This document shows positions 25,971-34,868 of a DNA stretch of 46,368 nt, in pieces; the first letter of the stretch is position 1, and each line of letters opens with the position of its first letter. Position numbers and translations under genes: made by a program. Location of the stretch: positions 1 through 46,368 of the forward strand of contig CALHLE010000012.1 of assembly GCA_938034415.1 (NCBI GenBank). Reading direction: 5' to 3'. This stretch comes from an uncultured Anaerolineae bacterium. GTDB taxonomy: Bacteria > Chloroflexota > Anaerolineae > J036 > Brachytrichaceae. Below the pieces are notes generated by a model that did not search any database, was not told where the DNA came from, and was given only the letters and a program-made list of their open reading frames with translations.

Positions 25971-26672
25971 TCATCCAGCGGAGCACAATCGCGCCAACGG
26001 CTCATCACCGCGCCAAGTTCCCTCGGCCGAGAGCGGTTTGAAGCGCACGAAGAGGTCTTCAGCGTACCAGGATTCGTTGCGCGTGCGCCGGATCACTTCG
26101 GCATGAGCCGGATGGCGATAGGCAAACGCGCGCATGTCGGCATCTGAGCGCCACAGGCTGAAGGTCGCCTGGCGCACCACCGGTGCCTCGCCGATGCCGA
26201 CGGACAACACCAGGCCGGGCGCCTCGACAAGCGCTTGGTTCGTATCGGGCACGTGCGACCAGAACGCGGCCAAACGACGCCAGCGGATGGTGGCGCGCGT
26301 CAGCACACAGAGCGGCCCGCCATCGGATGAAGCAACCGGCCGGAAGGGGTTGACGCCAGACCAGGCGCCGCGCGACTGAATCGCGACCATGCGCACAGTC
26401 CACACCTCGTCCGCGTGGCTGCGAAAGCGACGCATCACGGGCGCGCCGTCGAAGAATGCATCGGCGTACTCGGGCGAGGCCCACACGGCCAGCAAGCCGT
26501 AGGCGCCGAGGTCAGGGCGCAGGCTGAAGCCATCGCCCATGCCGAGCAGCTTCCAAAAGCGCAAGCCGGGAATGCGGCGCAACGCCGGGCGCGCAAACGC
26601 CATTTGGGTCATCATCCAAACGCGCGACGCGCCGCTGAAACGCATCAGGGTGAGCGAAGTGAGCGAGCGCAT
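25971..26672 (-). CDS. Spheroidene monooxygenase (CrtA)-like protein
   Basis: A 233-residue protein of the CrtA family: 'LGMGDGFSLRPDLGAYGLLAVWASPEYADAFF', 'SRGAWSGVNPF', 'LTRATIRWRRLAAFWSHVP', 'IGEAPVVRQATFSLWRSDADMRAFAYRHPAHAEVIRRTRNESWYAEDLFVRFKP', 'GTWRGDEPL'. In phototrophs CrtA is a haem oxygenase that ketolates carotenoids. Homologues also occur outside carotenoid clusters, where the role is not established. No carotenoid or bacteriochlorophyll gene is in the window, so I do not assign the reaction. A GATAAT -10 (complement of 26681-26686) lies 8 nt before the ATG, giving a leaderless start. Confidence 0.82.
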   Translation of the reverse strand: MRSLTSLTLMRFSGASRVWMMTQMAFARPALRRIPGLRFWKLLGMGDGFSLRPDLGAYGLLAVWASPEYADAFFDGAPVMRRFRSHADEVWTVRMVAIQSRGAWSGVNPFRPVASSDGGPLCVLTRATIRWRRLAAFWSHVPDTNQALVEAPGLVLSVGIGEAPVVRQATFSLWRSDADMRAFAYRHPAHAEVIRRTRNESWYAEDLFVRFKPLSAEGTWRGDEPLARLCSAG

Positions 26673-26680
26673 CGTGTAAA

Positions 26681-26686
26681 ATTATC
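26681..26686 (-). promoter_or_regulatory. -10 element of the crtA-like gene (leaderless)
   Basis: GATAAT on the minus strand, 8 nt before ATG 26672. It lies just 6 bp from the tRNA-Ser gene that is read in the opposite direction. Confidence 0.5.
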
Positions 26687-26692
26687 ACCCAC

Positions 26693-26779
26693 GGAGAGGT
26701 AGCATAGCCCGGTCTAATGCGCGCGCCTGGAGAGCGCGTGGGCCGAAAGGCCTCGCAGGTTCAAATCCTGTCCTCTCCG
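26693..26779 (+). tRNA. tRNA-Ser (anticodon GGA)
   Basis: An 87-nt class II tRNA. The acceptor is GGAGAGG/CCTCTCC with discriminator G, and the anticodon loop CTGGAGA gives GGA (UCC/UCU). The long variable arm (GTGGGCCGAAAGGCCTC) is followed by T arm GCAGG-TTCAAAT-CCTGT. Third serine tRNA of the window. CCA is not encoded. A strong terminator follows 12 nt downstream. Confidence 0.95.
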
Positions 26780-26791
26780 CTGGAAAAGCGA

Positions 26792-26829
26792 AACCAGGCT
26801 TCGAACGAAGCCTGGTTCTTGTTTTTGTA
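26792..26829. terminator. Rho-independent terminator between tRNA-Ser and groEL
   Basis: AACCAGGCTTCG (26792-26803) pairs with CGAAGCCTGGTT (26806-26817), followed by CTTGTTTTTG on the plus strand. On the minus strand the same hairpin is followed by TCGCTTTTCC. It can therefore end both the tRNA transcript and the groESL transcript. Confidence 0.85.
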
Positions 26830-26839
26830 TGGGAAAGAC

Positions 26840-26863
26840 AACCGGTTTTTTTCCAGAAACCGG
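26840..26863 (-). terminator. Second hairpin after groEL
   Basis: On the minus strand ACCGGTTT and AAACCGGT form an 8-bp stem just after the groEL stop, upstream of the bidirectional terminator at 26792-26829. It lacks a clean T-run of its own and may assist termination or protect the transcript end. Confidence 0.5.
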
Positions 26864-26873
26864 TCCTTCGCGC

Positions 26874-28508
<1,635 letters not shown>

Positions 28509-28540
28509 ATCTCGATTCTCCCTAAATCAGCTGGTGATTC

Positions 28541-28568
28541 GGTAATCGGTAACAGGTAATCGGTGCAT
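28541..28568. repeat. 7-nt tandem repeat between groES and groEL
   Basis: GGTAATC, GGTAACA, GGTAATC, GGTGCAT form four consecutive heptamers, preceded by GGTGATTC. It lies inside the groES-groEL transcript, 24-60 nt before the groEL SD region, and does not encode protein. Confidence 0.55.
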
Positions 28569-28598
28569 CGCGGACGATGGCCGATTACAGCTTACGAA

Positions 28599-28922
28599 TT
28601 ACTCCACAACTGCGAGGATGTCACTCTCCTTGAGGATGAGGTATTTCTTGCCTTCGATCTTGATCTCGGTGCCGGCATATTTCGCGTAGAGCACCTGATC
28701 GCCTTCCTTAACGTCCATGGGGATCAGCTTGCCGTCATCGTCCTTGCGGCCGGGGCCGGCAGCCAGGACTGTGCCTTTCTGGGGCTTCTCCTTGGCCGTC
28801 TCCGGCAGCACCAGCTTGCCGCCGGCAAACGTCACCTCTTCTTCCTCTATCGGCTCAACCACAACGCGGTCGGCCAAAGGGCGAATGTTAAGTTTCGTCA
28901 TAACTGAGTCTTTCTTCGCCAT
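28599..28922 (-). CDS. groES: Co-chaperonin GroES (Hsp10)
   Basis: A 107-residue GroES that caps GroEL. The core is '[97 protein letters not shown]', including the mobile loop (about 24-41) and the roof GPG turn. The first eight residues (MAKKDSVM) are an extension relative to many GroES proteins. SD GGAGGA is 6 nt before ATG 28922. Transcription comes from a TTGACA/TAACAT promoter about 100 nt upstream that overlaps CIRCE-like sites. Confidence 0.98.
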   Translation of the reverse strand: MAKKDSVMTKLNIRPLADRVVVEPIEEEEVTFAGGKLVLPETAKEKPQKGTVLAAGPGRKDDDGKLIPMDVKEGDQVLYAKYAGTEIKIEGKKYLILKESDILAVVE

Positions 28923-28948
28923 TGCTTTTCCTCCGGTAATTTGACTGG

Positions 28949-28974
28949 CTAGCAGTCTGCTGTGAGAGTGTTAG
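28949..28974 (-). promoter_or_regulatory. Degenerate CIRCE-like site, leader of groES
   Basis: CTAGCAGTC and GAGTGTTAG, separated by 8 nt, resemble the CIRCE halves TTAGCACTC and GAGTGCTAA with two mismatches each, and with a spacer one shorter than normal. A weak third HrcA site is possible. Confidence 0.35.
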
Positions 28975-28988
28975 ACTAGTGTTGGTTT

Positions 28989-29015
28989 TTAGCACTCAAG
29001 CCTTAGTAGTGCTAA
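28989..29015 (-). promoter_or_regulatory. CIRCE element of groESL
   Basis: TTAGCACTC, a 9-nt spacer (AAGCCTTAG) and TAGTGCTAA match the CIRCE consensus with a single mismatch in the right half. This is the binding site of the heat-shock repressor HrcA, which is not encoded in the window. It lies in the leader just after the expected transcription start, about 67 nt before the groES ATG. Confidence 0.9.
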
Positions 29016-29027
29016 TCCTCAGAGCCA

Positions 29028-29057
29028 ATGTTAGCACACTCACCCTGAGAGTGTCAA
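29028..29057 (-). promoter_or_regulatory. groESL promoter overlapped by a second CIRCE-like site
   Basis: On the minus strand TTGACA (29057-29052) and TAACAT (29033-29028) form a -35/-10 pair with an 18-bp spacer. The same bases contain TTAGCACAC, a 9-nt spacer, and GAGTGTCAA (29031-29057), a CIRCE with three mismatches. HrcA bound here would sit directly on the promoter. Confidence 0.65.
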
Positions 29058-29156
29058 GGGGCGCGCAACGGCGTGAGCGTGTCTGCCAAGCGGTGATGGC
29101 CAGCCGGTGGCCAAGCGGTGGTGTCAAGGGGCACACAACGGCGTGAGCGTGTCTGC
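29051..29156. repeat. 36-bp imperfect direct repeat, 70 bp apart
   Basis: GTGTCAAGGGGC.. at 29051-29086 recurs at 29121-29156 with two differences. The 10-mer CCAAGCGGTG also recurs inside the unit (29086-29095 and 29111-29120). The first copy includes the -35 box of groES, so the second may be a promoter-region duplication. No gene is seen in 29058-29308. Confidence 0.7.
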
Positions 29157-29296
29157 AGCGTAAACGGCACAATTCGGCATCATGAGCATCGCTTCAGTTG
29201 CTAGGTTGGAGAGCGCCGATTCATTGCCCTCGTTGTAGTCGGCTTGCCGCGTCGTTTAATTATTGGGGTGATAGCTGCGGAATCCCTGCACAAAGC

Positions 29297-29302
29297 GATA
29301 AT
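29297..29302 (+). promoter_or_regulatory. -10 element of the glycosyltransferase gene (leaderless)
   Basis: GATAAT lies 6 nt before GTG 29309. It supports a leaderless GTG start and shortens the frame that opens at 29198. Confidence 0.5.
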
Positions 29303-29308
29303 AGCGAT

Positions 29309-30571
29309 GTGTCTATCGCACGCAGGCGAATCCTTATCCTAACCGCCGATGCGGGCTTCGGCCATCGCAGCGCGGCTAATGCGATTGCCGATGCGCTGCG
29401 CGAACTTGCCGGCGACCAAGTGCAAGCCGACGTGGTCAACGCGCTCGAACACCCGCGCGTGCCCCGTCTGCTGCGCGACAGCCAGACCGACTACGACCGG
29501 CTGGTCAAGCAAGCGCCGGAGCTTTACCAGCTCGGCTATCTCGCCACCGACCAGCCGATTACCAGCCTGATCTTCGAAAGCGCAGTCATCCTGATGCTTT
29601 ATGAGGCGCTGCGCGACACGCTCAACACCTACGACCCAGAAGCCATCGTCAACACCTGGCCGCTCTACCAGGCGCCGTTGAACGCGCTGTTCCGGCTGAA
29701 CGGCCGCAGCGCCGCGTTGATCACCGTCGTCACCGATTTGGTGAGCGTGCATCGCGTGTGGTTCAACAACGTGAGCGACCAGATCGTGGTGCCGACGCAG
29801 GAAGCGCACGACTTGGCCGTGAAGTCCGGCGTGCGCGAAGACAAAATCCGCTTGATCGGCATCCCGGTCAGCCCGGCGCTGAGCAAGGATGAAGGCCCGA
29901 AGGATGCGCTGCGCGCCCGACTCGGCTGGCAGCCCGACCTCACCACGATCCTGGCCATCGGCAGCGCGCGCACGCCGGGCCTAGGCGAGATGTTGCGCGG
30001 CCTCAACCATTCCGGTCTGCCGATCCAACTCGTCGTCAGCGCCGGCGGCGATGACGAGCTGGATCGCGCGCTACGCGCGATCGAGTGGCACGCGCCGGCG
30101 CACCTCTACCGCTTCGTGGACCAGATGCCCACCTTCATGCATGCCGCCGATGCGATCATCTGCAAGGCCGGCGGATTGATCACGACCGAGTCGCTCGCCT
30201 GCGGCCTGCCCATCATCTTCATCGAGGTGCTGCCCGGCCAGGAGGAGGGCAATGCGCGCTACGTGATCGAAGGCGGAGCCGGCGTGATGGCAGAATCGCC
30301 GCTGGACGTCCTCGAACACGTCTGCCACTGGTTGCAGGCAGAGGGCAAGGAGCTGGCCACGTTCGCGGCGCGCGCGCGTCGGCTCGGCAATCCCAGGGCG
30401 GCCTATGAGGTCGCGCAGATGGCGCTCACGGCTGCCGAGCGTATCGCGCGCCGGCGGGAGGAGAGGCCGCCCGACTCGGACGCGATGTCGCTACAGGAGT
30501 TGCGCGCGATGCTGAAGCGGTTTGGCATCGTTTCGCGCGGCGAAACCGGCGCCGGCGGCCACTATGAGTAA
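29309..30571 (+). CDS. MurG/MGDG-synthase-type glycosyltransferase
   Basis: A 420-residue GT28-like enzyme from GTG 29309 (VSIARRRILILTADAGFGHRSAANAIADALREL). The N-terminal domain begins with the glycine/histidine motif 'ADAGFGHRSAANA' seen in UgtP and MGDG synthase. The C-terminal UDP-sugar domain has 'IGIPVSPAL', 'ILAIGSARTPGLGEML', 'FVDQMPTFMHAADAIICKAGGLITTESLACGLPIIFIEVLPGQEEGNARYVIEGGAGVM', with the usual GG..T..E block. It probably glucosylates or galactosylates diacylglycerol to make membrane glycolipid. A role with another lipid acceptor is possible. The 37 residues before the GTG (from ATG 29198) lack family similarity and would be untranslated. The gene is divergent from groESL. 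Confidence 0.85.
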   Translation: MSIARRRILILTADAGFGHRSAANAIADALRELAGDQVQADVVNALEHPRVPRLLRDSQTDYDRLVKQAPELYQLGYLATDQPITSLIFESAVILMLYEALRDTLNTYDPEAIVNTWPLYQAPLNALFRLNGRSAALITVVTDLVSVHRVWFNNVSDQIVVPTQEAHDLAVKSGVREDKIRLIGIPVSPALSKDEGPKDALRARLGWQPDLTTILAIGSARTPGLGEMLRGLNHSGLPIQLVVSAGGDDELDRALRAIEWHAPAHLYRFVDQMPTFMHAADAIICKAGGLITTESLACGLPIIFIEVLPGQEEGNARYVIEGGAGVMAESPLDVLEHVCHWLQAEGKELATFAARARRLGNPRAAYEVAQMALTAAERIARRREERPPDSDAMSLQELRAMLKRFGIVSRGETGAGGHYE

Positions 30572-30685
30572 ATGCAAGCCGACCTCGCCGCGCGAACCGC
30601 CGGACTGTTGTCCGACCGAAACGCGCGCTATTCATCTTCTTATCCTGCGCCCCTATCATCTACCCGTCCGCCTATCTATCCGCTC

Positions 30686-31393
30686 ATGACCGAAGCATCC
30701 CATCACATCCTCGTCGTCGAGGACGACCGCGCCATCTCGCGCGGCCTGGAATTCGCCCTGAAGCAGGAAGGCTTCGCCGTCACCGTGGTCGAGACCGGCG
30801 AGGCGGCGCTGGAAGCCGTGCGCAAGCAAATCATTCACCTGATCCTGCTGGACGCGCGGCTGCCGGGCATGAGCGGCTTCGACGTGTGCCGGCAACTGCG
30901 CGCCGAGGGCAAACGCCAACCCATCCTGATGGTCACCGCGCGCGACGAGGAGGTGGACAAGGTGCTCGGCTTGGAATTGGGCGCCGACGATTACATCGTT
31001 AAGCCGTTCAGCCTGCGTGAGCTGATCTCGCGCGTGCGCGCCGCCCTGCGTCGCACGTACGGCGAGCTGGCTGCCAACGATGCAGACGCCGCGGAAATCA
31101 TCTTCGGCAACGTCAAAGTGGACTTGGCGCGCCTGGTCGTCGAACGCGACGGCAAGACCATCCCCCTCACGCCGACCGAATTCAAGCTGCTGCGCCATCT
31201 GATCACGCACCCGCGTCGGCCGTTCAGCCGCAGCGCGCTGATCGAAGCGGTGTGGGGTTACAGCGGCGACATCGGCGACGAGCGCACCGTGGACGTGCAC
31301 ATCCGCCACCTGCGCGAGAAGCTGGAGGACGACCCCGCCCAGCCGCGCTGGCTGGTGACGATGCGCGGCATCGGCTATAAGTTCGAGCCGTAA
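30686..31393 (+). CDS. OmpR/PhoB-family response regulator
   Basis: A 235-residue two-component regulator. The receiver has the acidic pocket 'VVEDD', phospho-acceptor Asp in 'LILLDARLPGMSGFDVCRQLR', and 'VTARDEEVDKVLGLELGADDYIVKPFSLREL'. The C-terminal winged helix has 'LTPTEFKLLRHLITHPRRPFSRSALIEAVWGY' and 'DERTVDVHIRHLREKLEDDPAQPRWLVTMRGIGYKFEP'. I chose ATG 30686 because the preceding 38 codons lack homology, and TATCTA (30673-30678) stands 7 nt upstream. A histidine kinase gene lies 1.5 kb downstream, with a PDZ gene between, so the three probably form one system. Confidence 0.95.
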   Translation: MTEASHHILVVEDDRAISRGLEFALKQEGFAVTVVETGEAALEAVRKQIIHLILLDARLPGMSGFDVCRQLRAEGKRQPILMVTARDEEVDKVLGLELGADDYIVKPFSLRELISRVRAALRRTYGELAANDADAAEIIFGNVKVDLARLVVERDGKTIPLTPTEFKLLRHLITHPRRPFSRSALIEAVWGYSGDIGDERTVDVHIRHLREKLEDDPAQPRWLVTMRGIGYKFEP

Positions 31394-31431
31394 ACAGCCG
31401 CCCGCCATCCGGCGCGTGTTGCCAAACCTTA

Positions 31432-31472
31432 ACCAAATGCGCCGACGTGCCACAAACATTCATCCCTAGAAT
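31432..31472 (+). promoter_or_regulatory. PDZ gene promoter with PhoB/OmpR-like direct repeat
   Basis: CCAAA occurs at 31432-31436 and again at 31443-31447, exactly 11 bp apart, as in PhoB/OmpR-type dimers on adjacent turns. A TAGAAT -10 lies at 31467-31472, so the second half-site overlaps the -35 position. It is plausibly the target of the response regulator just upstream. Confidence 0.5.
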
Positions 31473-31514
31473 CTCACCTGGAAATCAACCAAAAAGAAAC
31501 AGGAGATGAGCAAC

Positions 31515-32771
31515 ATGGCAAAACGCACAATGCGATTTGTAAGCCTGATCGCCGCTCTGGCCGTCGCCCTGGCGGGCGCCGCGACGACGTCGAACATCGC
31601 AGCGGCCAAAACGCCGGCCGCTGCCGTGACGCAGGCCGAGGGTGAGAAAGGGGTGTTGATCGTCGCCGTGCAACGCGGCGGCCCAGCGGCAAAGGCCGGC
31701 ATTCGCCGCGGCGACATCATCCTCAAGGTGGACGACGTCGAAGTAAACGATGCGCAGGCGCTGCGCGACGCGCTGGCCGGCCGCAAGCCAGGCGACACAG
31801 TGCAAATCCGCGTCGCCCGCAGCGACCGCGAGTTGGCCTTTCAGGTCACCCTGGGCGAGGCGGACGGCCGCCCCATCCTGGGCGTGACGCCTTTCCAAGA
31901 GCCCCCGCCGTGGGCCGAAGCTATGCCAGCCCCACCCGACCAAGCGCCCAGACCGCTGCCGCTCAAACCGGAGGAGTGGCGCAAGCGCCTGGAGGAGCAG
32001 CTATCGCGCTTCTCGTCACAGGTGCGCGTCACCGAGGTGATCACCGACAGCCCGGCAGCCAAGGCCGGCCTGCGGCGCGGCGACATCATCATCGCCGTGA
32101 ACGAGACCCGGTTGGACGCGCAGAACTCGCTGGCCGACGTGATCGCCCGCTTCAAGCCCGGCGACACCGTGACGCTCACCCTCCGGCGCAACGACGCCGA
32201 GAAGAAGTTGAAGGTCACTTTGGGCGAAAATCCGCAGAAGAAAGGCGCAGCCTTCCTCGGCGTTCGCTATGCGCCGGCCTTCGACGCGATGGGACGCTTC
32301 CTACCTATCCCGCCACGCGACGGCGCACCGACGCCTGAAAGCTGGGCCGCCGTGACGATCAACAACGTCGTGGCCGGCAGCCCGGCGGACAAGGCCGGCC
32401 TGAAGCAGGGCGACATGATCCTTGCGGCCAACGACAAGCCGATCAAGTCACCGCAAGACCTGGTCGAGCTGGTGCGCAACAGCAAACCCGGCGACCGCGT
32501 CACGCTCAGCGTGCAGCGCCAGGGGGAAGATAAGCCGGTCGAGATCGCTGTAACGCTGGGCGAGAACCCGGACAAGGCCGGCGCCGCCTACATGGGCGTG
32601 TCGCTTGGGCAATTCATCCGCTTCGAGCGCATCTTGCCCGACCGCGAAGGGAACGGCGCGCAAGGGTTCGAGAGCATCCCCGGCTTCCGCCTGCCGTTCA
32701 ACTTTGACGATCTGCCCTTGCCGCCATTGCCGCCGCCGCAGGCCCCGGGGGCGACCGGGCGCGGCGCATAG
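31515..32771 (+). CDS. Exported triple-PDZ protein
   Basis: A 418-residue protein: a signal peptide (about 1-30), then three PDZ domains. Each has the groove motif: 'GPAAKAGIRRGDIILKVDDVEV', 'SPAAKAGLRRGDIIIAVNETRL', 'SPADKAGLKQGDMILAANDKPI', with matching 'GDTVQIRVAR', 'GDTVTLTLRR', 'GDRVTLSVQR' strands. No protease domain (HtrA Ser, C-terminal-processing Ser/Lys) is present, and the tail is Pro/Leu-rich. It is likely a periplasmic/extracellular peptide-binding sensor or scaffold. SD AGGAG (31501-31505) supports ATG 31515 over 31506. Its place between a response regulator and histidine kinase suggests it feeds a peptide or misfolding signal to that kinase. Confidence 0.85.
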   Translation: MAKRTMRFVSLIAALAVALAGAATTSNIAAAKTPAAAVTQAEGEKGVLIVAVQRGGPAAKAGIRRGDIILKVDDVEVNDAQALRDALAGRKPGDTVQIRVARSDRELAFQVTLGEADGRPILGVTPFQEPPPWAEAMPAPPDQAPRPLPLKPEEWRKRLEEQLSRFSSQVRVTEVITDSPAAKAGLRRGDIIIAVNETRLDAQNSLADVIARFKPGDTVTLTLRRNDAEKKLKVTLGENPQKKGAAFLGVRYAPAFDAMGRFLPIPPRDGAPTPESWAAVTINNVVAGSPADKAGLKQGDMILAANDKPIKSPQDLVELVRNSKPGDRVTLSVQRQGEDKPVEIAVTLGENPDKAGAAYMGVSLGQFIRFERILPDREGNGAQGFESIPGFRLPFNFDDLPLPPLPPPQAPGATGRGA

Positions 32772-32874
32772 CGCAGGCGTCTCCCCTCGCTCGGCCCATG
32801 ATTCACGCCAAGGGTTGCGGCGACATGCGACAGCCCGTGGAGCTTGTTCATTTGCGCGGTGGAGGGATAGCCAG

Positions 32875-34503
32875 ATGTGGGCGCTTTCGATTCGCCAGCG
32901 GTTGGTGTTGAGCTACGCGCTGCTGGCCGTGCTCACGGTGAGCGTGGTGGGCGCGCTGGCGCTCGGGCTGATCCGCAGCAACCTAGCGCAGCGCGAGACC
33001 GAGTTGCTGACGATGAACGCGCAAGCCGTCGCGCGCCAGGCAGCGCGTTCGATCCAGCCCGTGTCCGACCTGTATCGCCTACAACAACTGGCCGACATGG
33101 CGGCCTTCCTCGGCAATGTGCAAGTGCGCATCCTAGACGCCGGCGGCAACCTGCTGGTGGATTCTGGCCCGCGCGGCGCAGCGGATCGCTTAATGTGGAT
33201 TGCCCCACCCAATCGGCCCGACTTCATCGGCGCCGGTGGGCCGCCGCCCTGGATCATCGCCGGGTTGTTCTCGCGCCGGATGACTTATCCCGAATTCGAG
33301 GCGCGCCTGCTCCAGGCGCTGGGCGTGAGCGAAGCGTCGCCGAACGCGCCGATCATGGTCGTCGAGCGACTGCCCGGCCCCTACGGCGATCAATTCGTCT
33401 TCTCCGAGCTGCGCAAACAGGCCGATGCGCCGCCGACGCAACCGGCAGCGCCGACGCTCGGCGACGCAATGCGCGCGCAGGTGCGTGTGCCGGTCGAGCT
33501 GGGCGGGGCAATCATCGGCTACGTCGAGCTGAGCAGCGCTTCGACGCTCAACGCAGCAACGCTGCAAACGGCGCAACGCGCTTTCATGCTCGCCGCGCTG
33601 GGCGCGACGCTGCTGGCCGTGCTGGCCGGCCTGTGGGTCAGTCGCGGCTTATCGGCGCCGCTGCTCGACCTGACCGCGGCCGCCGCGCGCATGGCGCAAG
33701 GCGACCTATCGGCCCGCGCGCCGACGCGCGCCAAGGGTCGGCCGCGCGACGAGATCGAACAACTGGCCGGCCGCTTCAACGACATGGCGGCCAAACTGGA
33801 ATCCAGCTTCCAGGCGCTCTCGGCGGAACGCGACGCCCTGCGTCGCTTCATCGCCGATGCGTCGCATGAGCTGCGCACGCCGATCACCGCGCTGAAGATG
33901 GCCAACGAGCTGCTACAAGGCCCGGCCGGCGACGACCCGGCCATCCGCGCGGAGTTTCTAACGCAAAATGCGACGCAGCTCGCCCGCCTGGAGTGGATCA
34001 CGCGCAACCTGCTCGACCTATCTCGCTTGGACGCCGGCATCGCCCAGCTTGAGCTTGCCGAGCACGCCGTCGCGGAGTTGCTCGCGTCGGCTGCCCGGCC
34101 GTTCGCGCAGGCGGCTGAGCAGAAAGGGATCCGCCTCGTCGTGCATCCCACGCCGCTCGTCGTCCGCTGCGATCGCGCGCGCATCGAGATCGCCCTGTCG
34201 AATTTGATCGAGAACGCGCTCAAGTTCACGCCGGCCGGCGGGCGCGTGGAGGTATGCGCGGAGGCCGAGGGCGGCCACACGCGCTTGCTGGTGCGCGACA
34301 CCGGCATCGGTGTCGCGCCAGAGGACCGGCCGCACGTCTTCGAGCGCTTCTATCGCGGCAAGAACCATCGCGCTGAGGGCAGCGGCCTCGGCTTGGCCAT
34401 CGTCAAGAGCATCGCCCAGGCGCACGGCGGCGCGGCATTCGTCGAGAGCGCGCCCGGCGCGGGCAGCACGTTCGGCATCGCCCTGCCGATGGCTGCCAGG
34501 TAG
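32875..34503 (+). CDS. Membrane histidine kinase with HAMP domain
   Basis: A 542-residue sensor kinase. TM1 is about residues 12-34, an extracytoplasmic sensor about 35-235 (no recognised sub-domain), and TM2 about 238-258. HAMP follows ('GLSAPLLDLTAAAARMAQGDLSARAP'), then the HisKA segment 'FIADASHELRTPITALKM' with phospho-His331. The HATPase has N box 'LSNLIENALKFTPAGG', G1 'VRDTGIGV' and G2 'GSGLGLAIVKSIAQAHGG'. SD GGAGGG (32861-32866) is 8 nt before ATG 32875. The open frame reaches back to 32605, inside the PDZ gene, but that part is a shadow. Probably partners the response regulator at 30686. Confidence 0.95.
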   Translation: MWALSIRQRLVLSYALLAVLTVSVVGALALGLIRSNLAQRETELLTMNAQAVARQAARSIQPVSDLYRLQQLADMAAFLGNVQVRILDAGGNLLVDSGPRGAADRLMWIAPPNRPDFIGAGGPPPWIIAGLFSRRMTYPEFEARLLQALGVSEASPNAPIMVVERLPGPYGDQFVFSELRKQADAPPTQPAAPTLGDAMRAQVRVPVELGGAIIGYVELSSASTLNAATLQTAQRAFMLAALGATLLAVLAGLWVSRGLSAPLLDLTAAAARMAQGDLSARAPTRAKGRPRDEIEQLAGRFNDMAAKLESSFQALSAERDALRRFIADASHELRTPITALKMANELLQGPAGDDPAIRAEFLTQNATQLARLEWITRNLLDLSRLDAGIAQLELAEHAVAELLASAARPFAQAAEQKGIRLVVHPTPLVVRCDRARIEIALSNLIENALKFTPAGGRVEVCAEAEGGHTRLLVRDTGIGVAPEDRPHVFERFYRGKNHRAEGSGLGLAIVKSIAQAHGGAAFVESAPGAGSTFGIALPMAAR

Positions 34504-34520
34504 GACGATGCCTGTGGCGT

Positions 34521-34868
34521 CTATCCCGCCCGCGCAGGCGTCTCCGAGTTCCTCAGGGCAAGTCGAATCGGCCCCTTGGCCGAACGGCCGTCCACCACTC
34601 TGCCGCGCTGCAAGATGACGATTTGGCCGGCGTCGGCCAGCTCGAGCGCGGCCTGACGCGCGGCCGGCATGTGCCTGCGCCAGTCGTCCGGCGAGTAGGC
34701 GCGCGCCGCCTCGGAGGGACAGATCGTCTTGCCTGGCCCGCGCGCCCGGAGCAGTCGCAGGATGATGGCGGTCAGCTCAGGGTGGGCGAAGGCAATACCC
34801 TCGCCAGTGGTTGCAGGCCTCCGCTCAACATGTTCAACCTTCACTCGCGTCGTGATCGGCTTAGCCAT
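34521..34868 (-). CDS. DUF3253 protein
   Basis: A 115-residue protein of the DUF3253 family: 'AIILRLLRARGPGKTICPSEAARAYSPDDWRRHMPAARQAALELADAGQIVILQRGRVVDGRSAKGPIRLAL'. The helix-wing pattern resembles a small winged helix, but its function is not known. ATG 34868 overlaps the stop of the upstream molybdopterin gene (ATGGCTAA), so translation is coupled. Residues about 22-30 (EGIAFAHP) are encoded by a copy of the dispersed palindrome (34782-34805), i.e. a repeat seems to have entered the coding part. An alternative start is ATG 34889. Confidence 0.85.
   Translation of the reverse strand: MAKPITTRVKVEHVERRPATTGEGIAFAHPELTAIILRLLRARGPGKTICPSEAARAYSPDDWRRHMPAARQAALELADAGQIVILQRGRVVDGRSAKGPIRLALRNSETPARAG
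34782..34805. repeat. Dispersed palindrome, degenerate copy 3
   Basis: GTGGGCGAAGGC-AAT-ACCCTCGCC shares the first arm (one mismatch) and the AAT loop with copy 1 at 8044-8070, but the second arm has drifted. It lies inside the DUF3253 coding region. Confidence 0.5.
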
